Shown piece by piece: positions 1 to 11,997 of a stretch of 64,000 nt of DNA (within the stretch, counting starts at the first letter, position 1; each line of letters begins with the position of its first letter). Origin of the DNA: Odiellus spinosus (lineage: Eukaryota > Arthropoda > Arachnida > Opiliones > Phalangiidae); assembly GCA_963920705.1 (NCBI GenBank), contig OY987226.1, forward strand, positions 7,876,501 to 7,940,500, in the 5' to 3' direction. Both the position numbers and the translations under genes were made by a program. The notes beneath the pieces are model-generated. The model made no database searches. It saw only the letters and a program-made list of their open reading frames with translations, and was not told where the DNA came from.

Positions 1-934
1 ACCATGATTTGTAATTCATCTTTAGCTATTAAGATTGGTGTTTATTATTAATAGTAATAGAGTATATGAAAACGTTTATTTATTGTAAATAGTGAAAGTA
101 AGGAAATTACAGAGAAATCCAGCACCTTTTAGAATTGTACCGTATTCGCGCTAGAAAAGTGTACAATACTAAGGGTTTAACCATCCCCCAAACGCCCTCA
201 AATTCCAACCTTCTTTTCGTTTTTCTTGACGAGCCAACGCGATAGAAGAGGGTGAATTATTTATGAAGCGAGCTTCAGCTTCGCGCTCCGGAAAAGCGGT
301 AAAGTGCTAGACCGATTCTCCCAAAAAAAAAAAAAAAACCTTACCAACAGCCTAGCGACATTAAAATAGTACTAGCGATGTTATACGGATGTGGCGAAGT
401 ACGCCAAGGGGAAAGTTATAATAGATTCAACTCGCCACGAGCGTTTTGAATCTAGAATATTTTTATTTTCCCGCGAACGAACTCGGCAACGGAGTCTGCT
501 GAGGATGGGAAAAAATATGCGTGTTTTTTTCCGCACCTAGTCGGCGAGGAAATGTTTTTATATGATAAACAAAACAAAAATTGTTTTTGAATTGCTAAAT
601 ATGAAGTCACAGGGTTATGTAATTTGAGTTAGAAAATATGTAAGACTCTTAAGAATTTTGTCATTATGTTGAATGTCTAGGTTTCTCAACTTAATATAAT
701 CATTCAATTTAAAAAATATGATAATGAAACTCTAGATTATGTTATCTAGGACTATTTACTTCATAAGCATGGCGTTTATAAGCGACCTCTAACGATAAAC
801 AGCTCTAGGCTAAAGAACTAATAAACCAACGTGGGCGTCTTTTTCCATGTGAAAAAGATTACCTATATTTTTGACATTTTCATTTTCAAGTTTCGGAAGA
901 ACGCCTTAACCCAGAGATATGAAATTTTCAGTAT
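1..934. other. AT-rich non-coding DNA
   Basis: No gene is visible. The stretch is AT-rich with scattered CpG-containing patches (for example around 280-300 and 470-510) and a 16-base A run at 323-338. All frames are broken by frequent stops and no splice-bounded exon stood out. Confidence 0.6.
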
Positions 935-1165
935 GGCCTTTTAACAGTATATTAAAACTAAAAATATCATCCATCTTACCAAAAGTCTATAACTTTATTC
1001 TATAAAAGTAATCTACGCCCCGTAGCTTAAATATTATTAGCAAAGGGCCAGGTAAACGTACTAGCCCATCACTTAAAACTAGCCCAAAAAAGTCATCACC
1101 CCCGTCTGGTTCGAGTGATTTGGACTCTTAATATTTTTGAGTCGGGAGAGAGGGACGGAATTTAG
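935..1165 (-). repeat. Dispersed repeat family A, copy 1
   Basis: This stretch matches, as reverse complement, the segments at 5090-5255 and 58228-58380, and the arms of the inverted element at 60368-60603. Shared landmarks are CCATCACTTAAAACTAGCC, GCCCCGTAGCTTAA and AAAGTCTAT. Only one arm plus the internal part is present, so the copy looks like half of a fold-back element or the end of a longer one. The match continues about 40 bp inward with a GAGTGATTTGGACTC-like segment shared with copy 2. No coding potential is seen. Confidence 0.7.
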
Positions 1166-1170
1166 GCGGG

Positions 1171-2654
1171 CCGCGCTTGGCTATATTGTCTTCCAACTCC
1201 AAAGAAACAGACTCACTTTAACAATTTTTGGAATCCGTCTTCCTTCAAACTAATTTCTTTAAGACTTTTTTAAAGATTAAAAAAATTGATAAATTAGATG
1301 AATCGAACTTTCATCTTTGAAATAAAATCTAATAAAATACCATTATTGTCTTTAAATACTATAAATGACGGGAAAAATCTTATATTCATAATTTTGATGC
1401 AGATTCGATAAATTAAATTAAAACCGCCCACTCATATATTTTGTTTACCGGATATTAAAAACGTATTAATTAAGGAGCAGAGTATACATATAATAGATGT
1501 TTATCGTTTAATGTATCTTACCTGGGATCGGATGACAATTAATACGCTTTAATCAAGTTAAATATAAGCCTTAATTAAGCTATAATGTAATTCAAAACTC
1601 ATTAAAGTTTACCTATAATTAAGATAAACAAATTTAGATCATTATAAAATAATTGATACAAGAACGGTAATTGCGGCTTCTTCAAAATATCAATATCCGT
1701 TTCAAAACCTTAAATATCTTATTATTAAAGGGAAGGTGAAAATAAAAAAAAATATAATAATCAAATAAATTTTATTTTTTATTATTATCTAATTGAATGG
1801 TAGAAATCTTGGCGTAAATTTCAGTTTCATTTAAATTCCCCTTAAAATCCCCAAATTTTATTATTTTACTTAGAAGGTTTATAGATTTTTCACACTATTA
1901 TGAACGTATTCAAAATTTGAATATTCTTCGCCTACACGATTATAATAAATGTCTAAAGAAGACACGATTCGGGCCTTAGTTGTTAATTGGTTGCTTCATA
2001 GAAGCCGTGATCGTATTTACCACGTTGGATTTAAATCAGGGTAAATTAATTTAAACGTTAATTTACATTATTCGAAAAAATTCGTGACACGTAAGTTTTC
2101 CTTTACATCCTCCTATGAAACGAAAATGTAAGGTTTCATTTTGACTGCACGTATATGCCCGTTTATTTCCGGTTTAATAATGCTAAATTAAATGAAGTAT
2201 AGAACCAAGACGGTCGCCGACGAATTTATTACCATTTATAATATGGAAACGAATTACTGGTTTGCTTCAATATATTCCGAGCCCCCTTTTACAATTAATT
2301 TCAATATAAGCTTAGACCGACTTATAGAATACAAGATGTAATGGTATTTATGCCTTTAATATTCGTCTAGAGAGAAAGTATTTTTGACTGAAACTGAATT
2401 TTACCTAAGACTATCAAATGAAAGGAAATTATGATCTTGGTCATTGGAGGAAGTAGAGAATTTACCAACTGGTATATTTTTCAGAGCCTTGAGGAGGATG
2501 GGAAGTTTAGCAATTTGTTGTAAATGGAAGTAATATTCCCGAATTAGTCGCGGAAGAATTATAATAAAAATAACATTGCAATTGGTTTTAAATATTAATT
2601 GAATAAACAATGCTTGGTATAATTTCTATTAAGCCGCGCTCATACTAGGCATCC
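1171..2654. other. AT-rich non-coding DNA
   Basis: This is a very AT-rich stretch with many short A/T tracts and no exon-like segment. An open frame on the minus strand at 2401-2610 has no start context, composition or motif that suggests coding. Confidence 0.55.
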
Positions 2655-2790
2655 ACTATAGAGGCGCGATTAACCAAAGATTTGGCAGACGCGTCTCTCC
2701 CGTTACCGTGGCAACCTGACGTCTGGTTGCCACGGTAACGAGAGAGACGCGTCTGCAAAATCGCTGAATGATCCCGCCACCTATCGAGAA
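2655..2790. mobile_element. Fold-back element with near-perfect hairpin core
   Basis: The core is an inverted repeat with 32-bp arms (2685-2716 and 2725-2756), one mismatch and an 8-base loop. Pairing continues imperfectly outward for about 30 bp on each side, giving a palindromic element of roughly 135 bp, as in a short fold-back MITE. Each arm holds GACGCGTC and one X-box-like palindrome. No clear target-site duplication was found. It could instead be a young inverted duplication; the outward imperfect pairing favours a mobile element. Confidence 0.65.
2702..2739. promoter_or_regulatory. Pair of RFX X-box-like palindromes
   Basis: GTTACCGTGGCAAC (2702-2715) and GTTGCCACGGTAAC (2726-2739) both fit the palindromic X-box pattern GTTRCCNNGGYAAC bound by RFX transcription factors, which control ciliary genes in animals. 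The sites are mirror copies because they sit in the two arms of the hairpin. The match is seen; binding is inference. Confidence 0.4.
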
Positions 2791-5085
2791 AAAAGGACAA
2801 TCCTATGCAAGCTAAAGTCCCCTCCTCCTTCAGGAGTGTGCACGGGCTTTGATAAAATGTAGGAAGCGTTGGGATAACATTTTAGCAGGCGGGCCGGGTT
2901 TCAATCGCGAATAAAACCCTGAAGCATTCGAACATACCTCCTATTCTTCCTCCAAGGTGTAATGGTATAACTTACAAGCCTTTGGCTTAAATTTACTGAC
3001 AGTCTCGAGTGGAAAACCGTTTCGTTAATGCGGGACTCTTCAAGAGTTGTTTTCAGTTACTACTTTTAGGTTTTAACGCGGTGTATTAATCCGCCTCAAT
3101 TTTCACTAGTTTACAAACTCTTCTCGAACATTAGTTTAGTGTAGGTGCATATTTATGAGGGGGAATTAGTAGAAAATTCTCTTTGATTTGGAGAACCCAA
3201 CTAAAGAAGCCCGTGAAAGTTTTATATATACTCGCCGTTGCGATGAAATTAAAAATTAAGTCTTGGAAGTGAATCCCAAACGGTACCCTTATTAATATTT
3301 CTCGTATTTCAACAGTTAATTTAATGATAACGCGAATTACCAAAAGATCAAAGTACTGCAAAACCAGTATTTACAAAACTGCTCACCTACGTATTAAAAG
3401 TAATGAAAATTAATGTTTTGATTAACGTTACGTGGTCACCGATATATCAAGAACAAAAAATGATATTTGTGTAAAGTAATGTTTTTCGTCCGCATCGTTA
3501 GCGCAAAACATCAAAAATAATCCGAATCAGTGCCAGTTTTCATCAGGATATAAAGCAAATGTTCCCCCCTTATCTTCAAGAACCTGGTCTTTTAAAGATA
3601 AGACGTTGGCCAACGATTAGATAATATCGCGAGCATTTGGCCTATTTTTCTGAAATTCCAGAAGTATATAGTGGTCTCTAAACAAAGACCTAATAGTTCC
3701 AGGCGGCCCTTAGAACATAAAGCTTTGATAGAATTTTGTATCTTCGTCTGGAGGATACCATACATCCAACAATATATTCTTCCAAATAAATTCGCTTTAT
3801 ATCTAACTTTACTCGCGCTGAAAACAATTTTGAGATCAAGTAGGAGTAATCAGAGTGTCTACGACCTTAACCGAAATTATTTTGCACGTCCTTCTAGAAA
3901 GATTCATTTTTAATTTATAACCTTTTATCAAAGGTCAAGCTTACTTCATTCGAAACGACGTGGCGCTTGGCTTTAAATAATATTACCTTTATCTTTGGCC
4001 ACATTTCATTGTGATGAAATTATTAAGTCTCACGGGCTTATTTCAAATGTCAGTTAAGCCTAACATGATCTAATTTAATTTTTGAAAGCTGAAACCGTTT
4101 AACAAATATTAAATTATCTTTAAATGAAGGAAAATATCATTTCGAACCGCTGTATAATTTTGTAAAGAACTGAAGCAAAGTAAGATTAGTTTCAGTAATA
4201 TTACTATATTACGTTTATTATTATGTCACGTAAATAATTAATAGTTACGTCATTTATATAATTATAAATAATTTATAAATATAGGGAAATATTAAAATTT
4301 CATATATTATTTGGATTTAATTATCCTTGCGCTTATTTTATTGGACAAGTATCACCAACTCTCGCGAGACACACTACCCCTTTAATGTGTAATACGTCAA
4401 ATATAGGCGGAGAAACTTTATAAGAGCACTTTACAGATTTCATTACCGTAGATTGTTTGGTTTAGGCCAATGTTGAATGAGGGAATTTTGGCGGAGAAAA
4501 CATTAATTATTTGAGCAAACCCTATTCTTCAAAAGTTAATTTATTTTGGCTGATTTAATAACTCTAGGGATTTTCTACGAACGATATGTTTTGGAAGTTA
4601 AACACGTAGAGAGTTTCTATTCAAGTTTTACGGTCATAATTTTCACCTAATTTATATTGAAAATTGAAGTTTTATTTTATTTCCATTATTATATTCGTGG
4701 AGAAAGCAAATATTCAGTTTTGATCAGATATTTGAAAGGAATTTAAGTAAATATTGAATCAGCCGGTACTATAATTATTAATGTAAACGACACAATTATT
4801 TATATTCTTAAAGTTTATTTGGTTTTCCGAATTAAATGAAGTAGAGTTGAAAGTACGGTTTTTATTTAATTCCTACTTTTAAACGGAATAATTCTGATTC
4901 AGCAAAAACCCATATATAAATATGATGAACATTTTGCCTTCATCCCGTCCAAACCCTAACGTATATTTAAAACTGCATTTTTTTATTGGCTTTCCTGAAT
5001 TTACATTTTGATGACGTTTCTCACAAGATATAGTAAATATCGAGACCCCTTCCCGTGAGCCTCGCGAGGCCGCCGGCGCCTAGAA
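2791..5085. other. AT-rich non-coding DNA
   Basis: No supported gene is present. Open frames at 3131-3361 (-) and 3671-3913 (+) have no recognisable domain and lie in ordinary AT-rich sequence. A GC-rich patch near 5041-5085 contains the perfect palindrome GCCTCGCGAGGC. Confidence 0.5.
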
Positions 5086-5089
5086 CCTA

Positions 5090-5255
5090 AAGATGGACTC
5101 AAAATATCGAGTTCAAATCACTCGAGCCACACAAGGCTGATGCCTTTTTTTGGCTAGTTTTAAGTGATGGGCTAGTACCCTTTGCTGATAGTCTTGTTAC
5201 GGGGCGTTGTTTACTTTTGGAAAAAAGTGATAGATGTTTGATAGTGTATGAAAAA
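5090..5255 (+). repeat. Dispersed repeat family A, copy 2
   Basis: It shares CAAATCACTCGAGCC, GGCTAGTTTTAAGTGATGGG, TTTGCTGATAGT and ACGGGGCGTTGTTTACTTTT with the other family A copies. It lies in the opposite orientation to copy 1, about 4 kb away. Like copy 1 it has the internal part and a single arm. The two may be independent insertions or the two ends of one 4.3-kb element. Confidence 0.7.
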
Positions 5256-6029
5256 AACTAAAAATGTAAACCATAGGCCTTGTACAATAAATGCATGGTA
5301 ACAGTATCTAAATTATGAAAAGTATATTGATAGGAATTTAATCCGATTATCATGTTTTAACTAAAGAAACTGTCATTGTCATTTATTAATGATTAATTAG
5401 TATTATAACTTTTCACACTCAGATCATGAGTTTATATATTTCGCTTAATCCACGCATCAAAGTAACAAAATCTAAGAGTTCTATACGTAATCTTAATTCC
5501 AAAACGCGCTAACTTTAGGTAAAGTGGAAACAAACGAGATACTATGATTTTCCTCTCGATTTTGAATGCTTTGAAATGCTAGGCGGGGTCACCTTCAATT
5601 CGCTTCCTAATCTTTCAAAAAGAATATTTTTCTGATGGGCCTTTTCATCAAAGCGAGAAGAGTAAAGTTTTGGGCAATCTTTTTTTAATTAAGTAAGGTT
5701 GTTTCTAAAGAAGCCTTAAGGTGTTGCGCTCGCGTACGTGCGTCTTCTTTTCAGCTTTATGTAGCTTTGAGATTAAACCCCTGGAGTGAATTATCTCGGA
5801 CGTTTGATCGTTGTAGCGAAAGAAACGCTCGAAGGAACCCTCAAAAAATATTCTCCCGAGCTTTTTGGTGATCGTCTCTTGGTATCGATCGATAATTTTT
5901 GCTTCTTAAGACTGCTTGATACATATAAGAAATATTTCTTTTACTCTTAGTTTGCGGTAATTAATCAAAAACGTGTATTGGTCGCCGATCCTTTTTTTAT
6001 ACTTTTAGTAATACTTGGTTTTCAGGGTT

Positions 6030-6168
6030 TTGTTTCGACCCCAAGCAAAAAATCATACCTTTAATTAAAACCCAGTAGCGTTTCAAATCGATAAAAAAAT
6101 CACTTGTTGTTAAATTGCATTCTCCCTTTCAGGGGAAAGTAATACTAAATGGGGTCGAAACCATTTTT
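6030..6168. repeat. Small inverted-end segment holding a TTAA-type MITE end
   Basis: The inverted 11-mer TTTCGACCCC(A) / (T)GGGGTCGAAA brackets a 130-bp segment. Inside it, about 6084-6127 matches the right arm of the TTAA-type palindromic elements at 10711-12274 and 43653-43964 (ATCGATAAAAAAATCACTTG, then GCATTCTCCCT). The duplication site is degraded to TTCA, and the rest of that element is missing. Confidence 0.5.
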
Positions 6169-6169
6169 A

Positions 6170-9100
6170 ATATTGTTCGAATCAGCAGTTTTGGAATAAA
6201 ATATCTTAGTGTAACGACATAATGGAAAGGTGTGGCTTGAGAATCTTGTTTACAAGAATATGTAGGTTTTCCTACTGTCCTCAGGTTGATAAATTGACAT
6301 TTTTAATCATGGGTGCTTCCTGTTATTAGTTAGCGATATATTTCAAATCGTATACGCCTGTACTAATTAGTACCGTATAATATGTTTGCATTGATTGTGT
6401 TAATTAAGCTCCCAATTTTTGAAATTCATTACATACACTTCTTGAAAAACGAACCAGTTTAAATAGTCTCTCTAAATGATAAAGTGTAGCGTCTTTATTG
6501 ACTTAATCAATCGTTTTCATTATTTCCTTTTTCGAATACACTAGAGAACTTCTTCCACCATTCATCTTGAAGGAACTAAGGGAGTAGCCGACTGCTTCAG
6601 TGTTCAGTCGTTGGTGTTACTTTATTAATATAAAGTTTTTATGCGCATGCGTATAAGGCTACGTGCCTTATTCAGATTTAACTGAGGTTTATGTAGCTTT
6701 CTCAGATCAATAAATTGGATTAAAAATTGTTTTAATCTGATGAAACCGGCTAATTATAATATGCCGTGATCTGAAGAGGTTATTAGGTGGTTCTGATGTT
6801 GGCGCGACAAGTTTCCTAAAAATTTCACCAACCATTTTTTGTTCAGACTTCCCAATAGGTTTGTGGTAAATATTTACTGGTGTGAAAGGTCCTTTAGTCT
6901 TTGCATTTTCTCTAGCTTCATCCGCATTATTTCACGAGTCAAATGAGTCGAACGAACCGCTTGTATACACTTGGCGATAATCAGTTTTGACTACTTGTGT
7001 ATAGTAGAGAAAATATTCCCTTCGTGCAATTAGATTTTGTTTGCGTTTTGCGTTTCTAGGGTACGGGAAATGTAGCTGGAAAAGAGCTTTGTAATTTTAA
7101 TATTTATTAGACCCAAAAGCTTCTTGCACCCTTTCATAAGTGAAATTACAAACTCGCTAGCTTTTCCGATTTCGTGAAGCGAAGGAAGATAGGAATTTTA
7201 AATTTAAAGTTTATAAAGTTTTGCAGTATTTAACACCTGGTGTCTTAAAACTTTTCGTCTCGACTCTATATTCGTCTAGCTTTATAAGAAGGGATTTAAA
7301 AGATCAAATTGCTTCTTTGGTAATTATTTTCATCAGTATTTTACGTATATAGTGTAGTAATTTAAATAATTTCGAGGCTTAACTGTTAAAAGAATATAGA
7401 AAATGTATTTTTTTTTATCGATATCTGATTTCAAAATCAGTCTATAATGGATATTTAAATCAATTAATAAACGTCGGTATTTGATTAAAAAAGGCTTAAT
7501 TTAAAATACTAAATATTTTACATTATATATGAAAGTTAATAATTTTCATTACTACTAATTTAAATAATAGGTAATAAAATTACATTTTAACTCATACATA
7601 CTTAAAAGTAAAGACAGATCTGTAAATTGAGTTTGGTACGGTTTGCTAAGTCTAAATCCTCTGCCTTAATGAACAATCTCGCTCTTCGTAACAGGCTACT
7701 TAATTTGACTCCAAATAAAGCAACACCGTGACAAAAGGACACTGCGTGAATTTCCGATCACGATAAAAAAAGACCTTTAAATAACGATAAACTTGTAATT
7801 AACAAATTTTGTGTAGAACAATTAGCTAGCGAAATGATTGCGGTAATCAATGGACTTCAAAGAATATTCTGTATACACAAAGCAAAGTCAAACGGTGGAA
7901 GGAGAACAAAAAAAAAAAAAAGCCCATCACCATTTATCACTTCAGAAATTGAGCGACTAAATTTAGGGTAACGACTAACGAGCACTTTTGGATCACTCAA
8001 AGTCCGATTACGAGTGATTCAAGCGTAAACCCTCACCCATCCTTTCTTTCCCTTCCTGTCAATCAGCGCCAAAATCCAATATATTCGAAGCTAGACAGCC
8101 TTTTATATCTACTCTTCCATGTTATTCGCGATAATGGCACGGTTAGCTTTGTACCTAATGTATTTTCCTTTTGTTTTGATTGTGAAACACCTTTTCCCGA
8201 GTGTGTAATCGATTTCAATTTTATTTGGTAGCACGTGCAAAGTTACTCCACAAGTTATTCCTTTGTTACTTTGTTTACTTATAATATAATTGGGGTTAGC
8301 TTCACACGTTTTGCCAACTTAAGGTGTATATATCATCTGATTGAAGACTGATTCAAAACAATCCGAGTGTTCAGTATGTTCGATTCTAGACTTCTTGTGA
8401 TTTGAATGTTTCAAAGAGATAATGAGGACGAGCAAGATATTTTTATTACAGTAGTAGTTAATTTGCAGTTAATCTTAGCGGGCTCAAGTCTTAACTATGC
8501 ATCGACATACCACCGGGAAGTCCCTATAAAAGTTAATTATGTATATATGTCAGTGTGACACCCTAAAGGACGGAGGAGCGCGAAAGCTGTTAAATAAAAC
8601 TGAGTTCTTAACTTTCTCTCAGTCTCTAAAGTATTTATGTTCAGATAAATTAAATTTATATAGCTATAAACGAAATAACAACATCTTTACAGCAACAGGT
8701 TAGATGATATACAAACTCCGTTTTCAGGCCCATTCCTGCACGAGCAGCTTGGCTTCTTCTATAAAGATGACCCCTTAGTCCAGTTTTGAGCCAAAAGGTT
8801 CAGCGCCTTTCCCTGAGTGAAAACCTAACACCCCAATTTGAGGCGTCATGCAATTGTCCTGGGCCCTCTGCGAAAAATGTTTAGATAAGTCTGTAGTTAA
8901 TTTTTTATCTATTCCGTATAGTATGAAAATGGAGATGGACATAGCGAGCTCAAATCTAAACTTTGTTTTTTAACAAAATAGATAAACGATACACTTTTAA
9001 TGAGTTTAACAAAGTTTTTTTTTTATATTTTAACATTCCTACTCGATTAAATCGCAGATTATTCGCGCGCATTGTCCCTTTATGAGTTACCAAGAAGGGA

Positions 9101-10700
9101 GAGCTCGAGCGCGTTGTAAAATAAAGGTGATTTTGATTATAGCCTCGCGTTAATTGAACGCTTCTTAATCCCGAAGGCTAAATTTGTTTTCGAAAAACCC
9201 ATCCCCAAAATGTTACCCTCTGGCTACTCCGAGTATAAACGCGAAAGGAAAAAAAGCGCATTAAAATTGCCATTGATGTAATGAAGTTCTTTCCATTTAC
9301 GAAGCGAGCGGCTCGCTTGCAAATTTTCAAAACCTGTTATATCAGCGGGGGGGGGGGGGAAGCTGGGACGCGTTGAAGCTACACTGGTGCTCGAATTTCC
9401 ACTCTAGGGTCACGTCAGAATTGACATACTTCTTTTTACAAACTCCCCCTACTATCCACGTTAGTGCGTGTATTCCCTTCGCCAACTAAGAACGGATGTA
9501 TCTCGGCCTTCTCGGGATCTCCTCAAGAATGCCAAGAATTTTTAGACTTTTTCTCAAAAAGTTTTCAAGAAAAAGAGGGACACGTCAGTTGCATTGGGGT
9601 GCACTGGGGTGAGGATGAAAGGTTAAAGGGCCAGTCTTAACGTTGAAGATATAGATTCAGCCACAAGGAAATATTAACACTAATGTAACTACTGCGAGTC
9701 CATTTGTTTTTGGCCTAATATAAAAGCTCTGTCATTACAACTTTTAGAACTAATAGTGCCTGTTATTTTCTTCGAAAATACTGTTGATTGCAAAGTATCA
9801 AAATTATTAAAGTTTGTAACACAGCGCCACAAAGTATAAGCAACTTGCGTCCAGCGCGACCACTGCCTCACCTTGGGCATGTGATATTATTGTCAACTAG
9901 GCAATTAACTGATAAAACTTTTGTCCCTGTCGCTTATTCTTAATTATAAGCATCGAGTTGGTAAATAAAATTTCCGTCAATTCATGTCAGGTAGTCTTAT
10001 CTCACAACCAGACTCCATATTTGGTAAATATAGATCAAAAGTTGACATTTTCCTCAACTTTCGCATTTAAACATTAATTCTAGCAGTATTTTAACCCACT
10101 GACTGTAATGTTTATAATGTTCAAAAATTAGTCATTTTGTCACTAGGCGCGTTTCACGATCCAGTCAGGGTTCACAATATTTTGTAAGTTAAATTTTGAT
10201 CAAAATCTTTTTAGACTTATTGGAAAAATAATGAAAGCTGAATCAGATGAACACAAACTTTTCTGGAAAAATATTTCTTATATAAGGGATTAGGTAAATC
10301 TTCAGACTTTCCCTTAAGAATCTTCAGAAACCAGTACCGTACATATAGTCCTAAGAGCCACAAAAGCCGCAACACGTGAAGAGCTTTCACGCACTTCGGG
10401 TTACTATACTAATTAGCCAAGCTTTTCCTCTTTTTTAGCGCTCACTCTGATATTTATTGCTTCATTATGACTCGGAACTCGCTATAAAACAAATTTAAAG
10501 GGGACTAAGGAAGGTTGTAGCGCTACTTGAAACTGTTTTGGTCTTTTGGAATCGAAAGTAGATGTGGGGGCGAAGCGGTGCCAAATTAATGGCATCATTT
10601 GGTGCTTCCAATTAATATTCTTACCTATTTGTAGTGTCAGATAGAGTTTTCAGCATGTACGAACCTAAATCATTATTTATTAAGACTTCCAAAAATGACA
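6170..10700. other. Non-coding DNA, no supported gene
   Basis: The stretch is mostly AT-rich. A more balanced patch at about 8720-8880 keeps short open runs on the minus strand interrupted by stops, and could be decayed coding sequence of unknown origin. There is a 14-base A run near 7908 and a 13-base G run at 9347-9359. The open frame at 9689-9880 (-) shows no recognisable domain. Confidence 0.45.
9347..9359 (+). repeat. G13 homopolymer
   Basis: This is a run of 13 G in otherwise AT-rich DNA. Such runs can form intermolecular G-quadruplexes and are error-prone in sequencing, so the exact length is uncertain. Confidence 0.8.
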
Positions 10701-10869
10701 ATTCCTTTAAAGGGAGAATGCAACCTAATTACAAGTGATTTTTTATCGATTCCTTATCGTTTAAATAGGCCTAATCCATCGATAAAAAGTTTACAATACA
10801 AATATTAAACTAGAAATAAATTTAAAACTTACCCTGAAAATAGGCTTAGCGGGATTCATGGAGATCCTG

Positions 10870-11997
10870 GGGTTCGATTCTACAACTGTCCTTAAATATA
10901 AGGATTTAAACAATAAGGATAAATCCGTATTTCCCGCCTAAGGATTGTCTAAGGACAAATTCAGTTTTTCAAAAATAACGGTATTCTACACCACCTATCC
11001 GTACGAAAACTCCTTACATTTAAGGACAGGAGAAAAAATTCTCCTTATTTTCTCTAGTGACGTATTTCCGGACATCTTACCCAATGAAACTTTGAGGAAT
11101 AAAATTCGCCTCTCGAGCGAGGAGCACCGAGTTTCGTGTAATAATTTGTTAGGCCGAGGCTTAGGGTTAGTCGTTCGGGGGTTATCGATACAAGTTTTTG
11201 ACTGTTTTTGAAATAGCAGTTTATAGAGATTTTAACTATAATTATGGCCAAAAGATTAGGAAACGTTTCCAACAGAAAAATGGAAAAAAGTACTAGATTT
11301 TTTAGAAATGCAATCGAAATTGGTAAGTGGACGCTTTATACGGCCACTTTCACCAAACAATTAAGTACATGATCTATGCCTATGTTATTGTTACGCAGGC
11401 ATTGACATGATAGACAACTTAGTTCTTAGAATTGGACTAGCTGGAAATCGAAAGAAACAAAACCTAAATCTTAAGGCTATCAAAAAATAAATAAGCACGC
11501 AAAATTAGTAAAAATATATTAACAAACCATGCAACAAACCTACTTCAATGTCTACGGGAATAGCTAGAGCGTGATAGGCGATCGGCTAACCTATCCCATA
11601 TTAAGTACGCGCTATCATTTTTAGCCCTAAATTATTGCTTAAATTGATAATTATTTAATTCAGAAGCTCGTAATCGATCCCTTACGACTCTTTGACGCCT
11701 TAAATCTCGTCTAATTCTTCTCCGTCGGCTTAAGCGGCTAAACGAAAAATTTCCACTCAGCTACGATGGCGGCCATCTTTAAAATGTTTAAAAAATAAGT
11801 ATGATTTTCGGTCCTTAGACCTCTAAGGTGAGGTCTAACCCTCACCTTATCATAAGGACTTTATTTTGTCCTTAGTCAGGATAATTTTTGCTAAGGACGC
11901 TCCTAGAATACCGACATTGAGGTCTAAGGACTAATCCGTGTTTTAAGGATAAAAAATTATCCATACACCTCGTAAGGACAGTTGTAGAATCGAACCC
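10870..11997. mobile_element. Harbinger-like element nested in the TTAA element
   Basis: The termini are identical inverted repeats of 25 bp beginning GGGTTCGATTCTACAACTG. CTG directly flanks both sides (10867-10869 and 11998-12000), a 3-bp target duplication. Three-base CWG or TWA duplications with termini starting GG are known for PIF/Harbinger transposons. Both subterminal zones carry many copies of TAAGGA or its complement, as expected of transposase-binding repeats. Removing this insert restores the left arm of the host palindrome. There is no full-length transposase; a possible short exon lies at 11244-11322. Confidence 0.75.
11244..11322 (+). CDS. Possible short first exon inside the Harbinger-like element
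   Basis: An ATG at 11244 opens 26 codons (starting MAKRLGNVSNRK and ending RNAIEI) and runs into a strong splice donor, G followed by GTAAGT at 11323-11328. The peptide is basic and contains no domain I recognise. It sits in the middle of the nested 1128-bp element, so it could be the start of an accessory protein of the parental transposon, a captured host exon, or chance. No following exon could be identified. The existence of the frame and donor is seen; coding status is inference. Confidence 0.2.

Noticed and set aside
8720-8880. Minus-strand fragment DASNWGVRFSL resembling an RNase H TDAS motif
   Set aside because: The frame breaks within 20 residues and no reverse transcriptase or other RNase H motif lies nearby.
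10870-10885. B-box-like GGTTCGATTCT
   Set aside because: It is part of the nested element's inverted terminus and occurs inverted at the other end; no tRNA structure surrounds it.
10945-11272. Overlapping 88- and 72-codon frames in the nested element
   Set aside because: They are on opposite strands without splice sites or motifs; the shorter frame at 11244 has better exon features.
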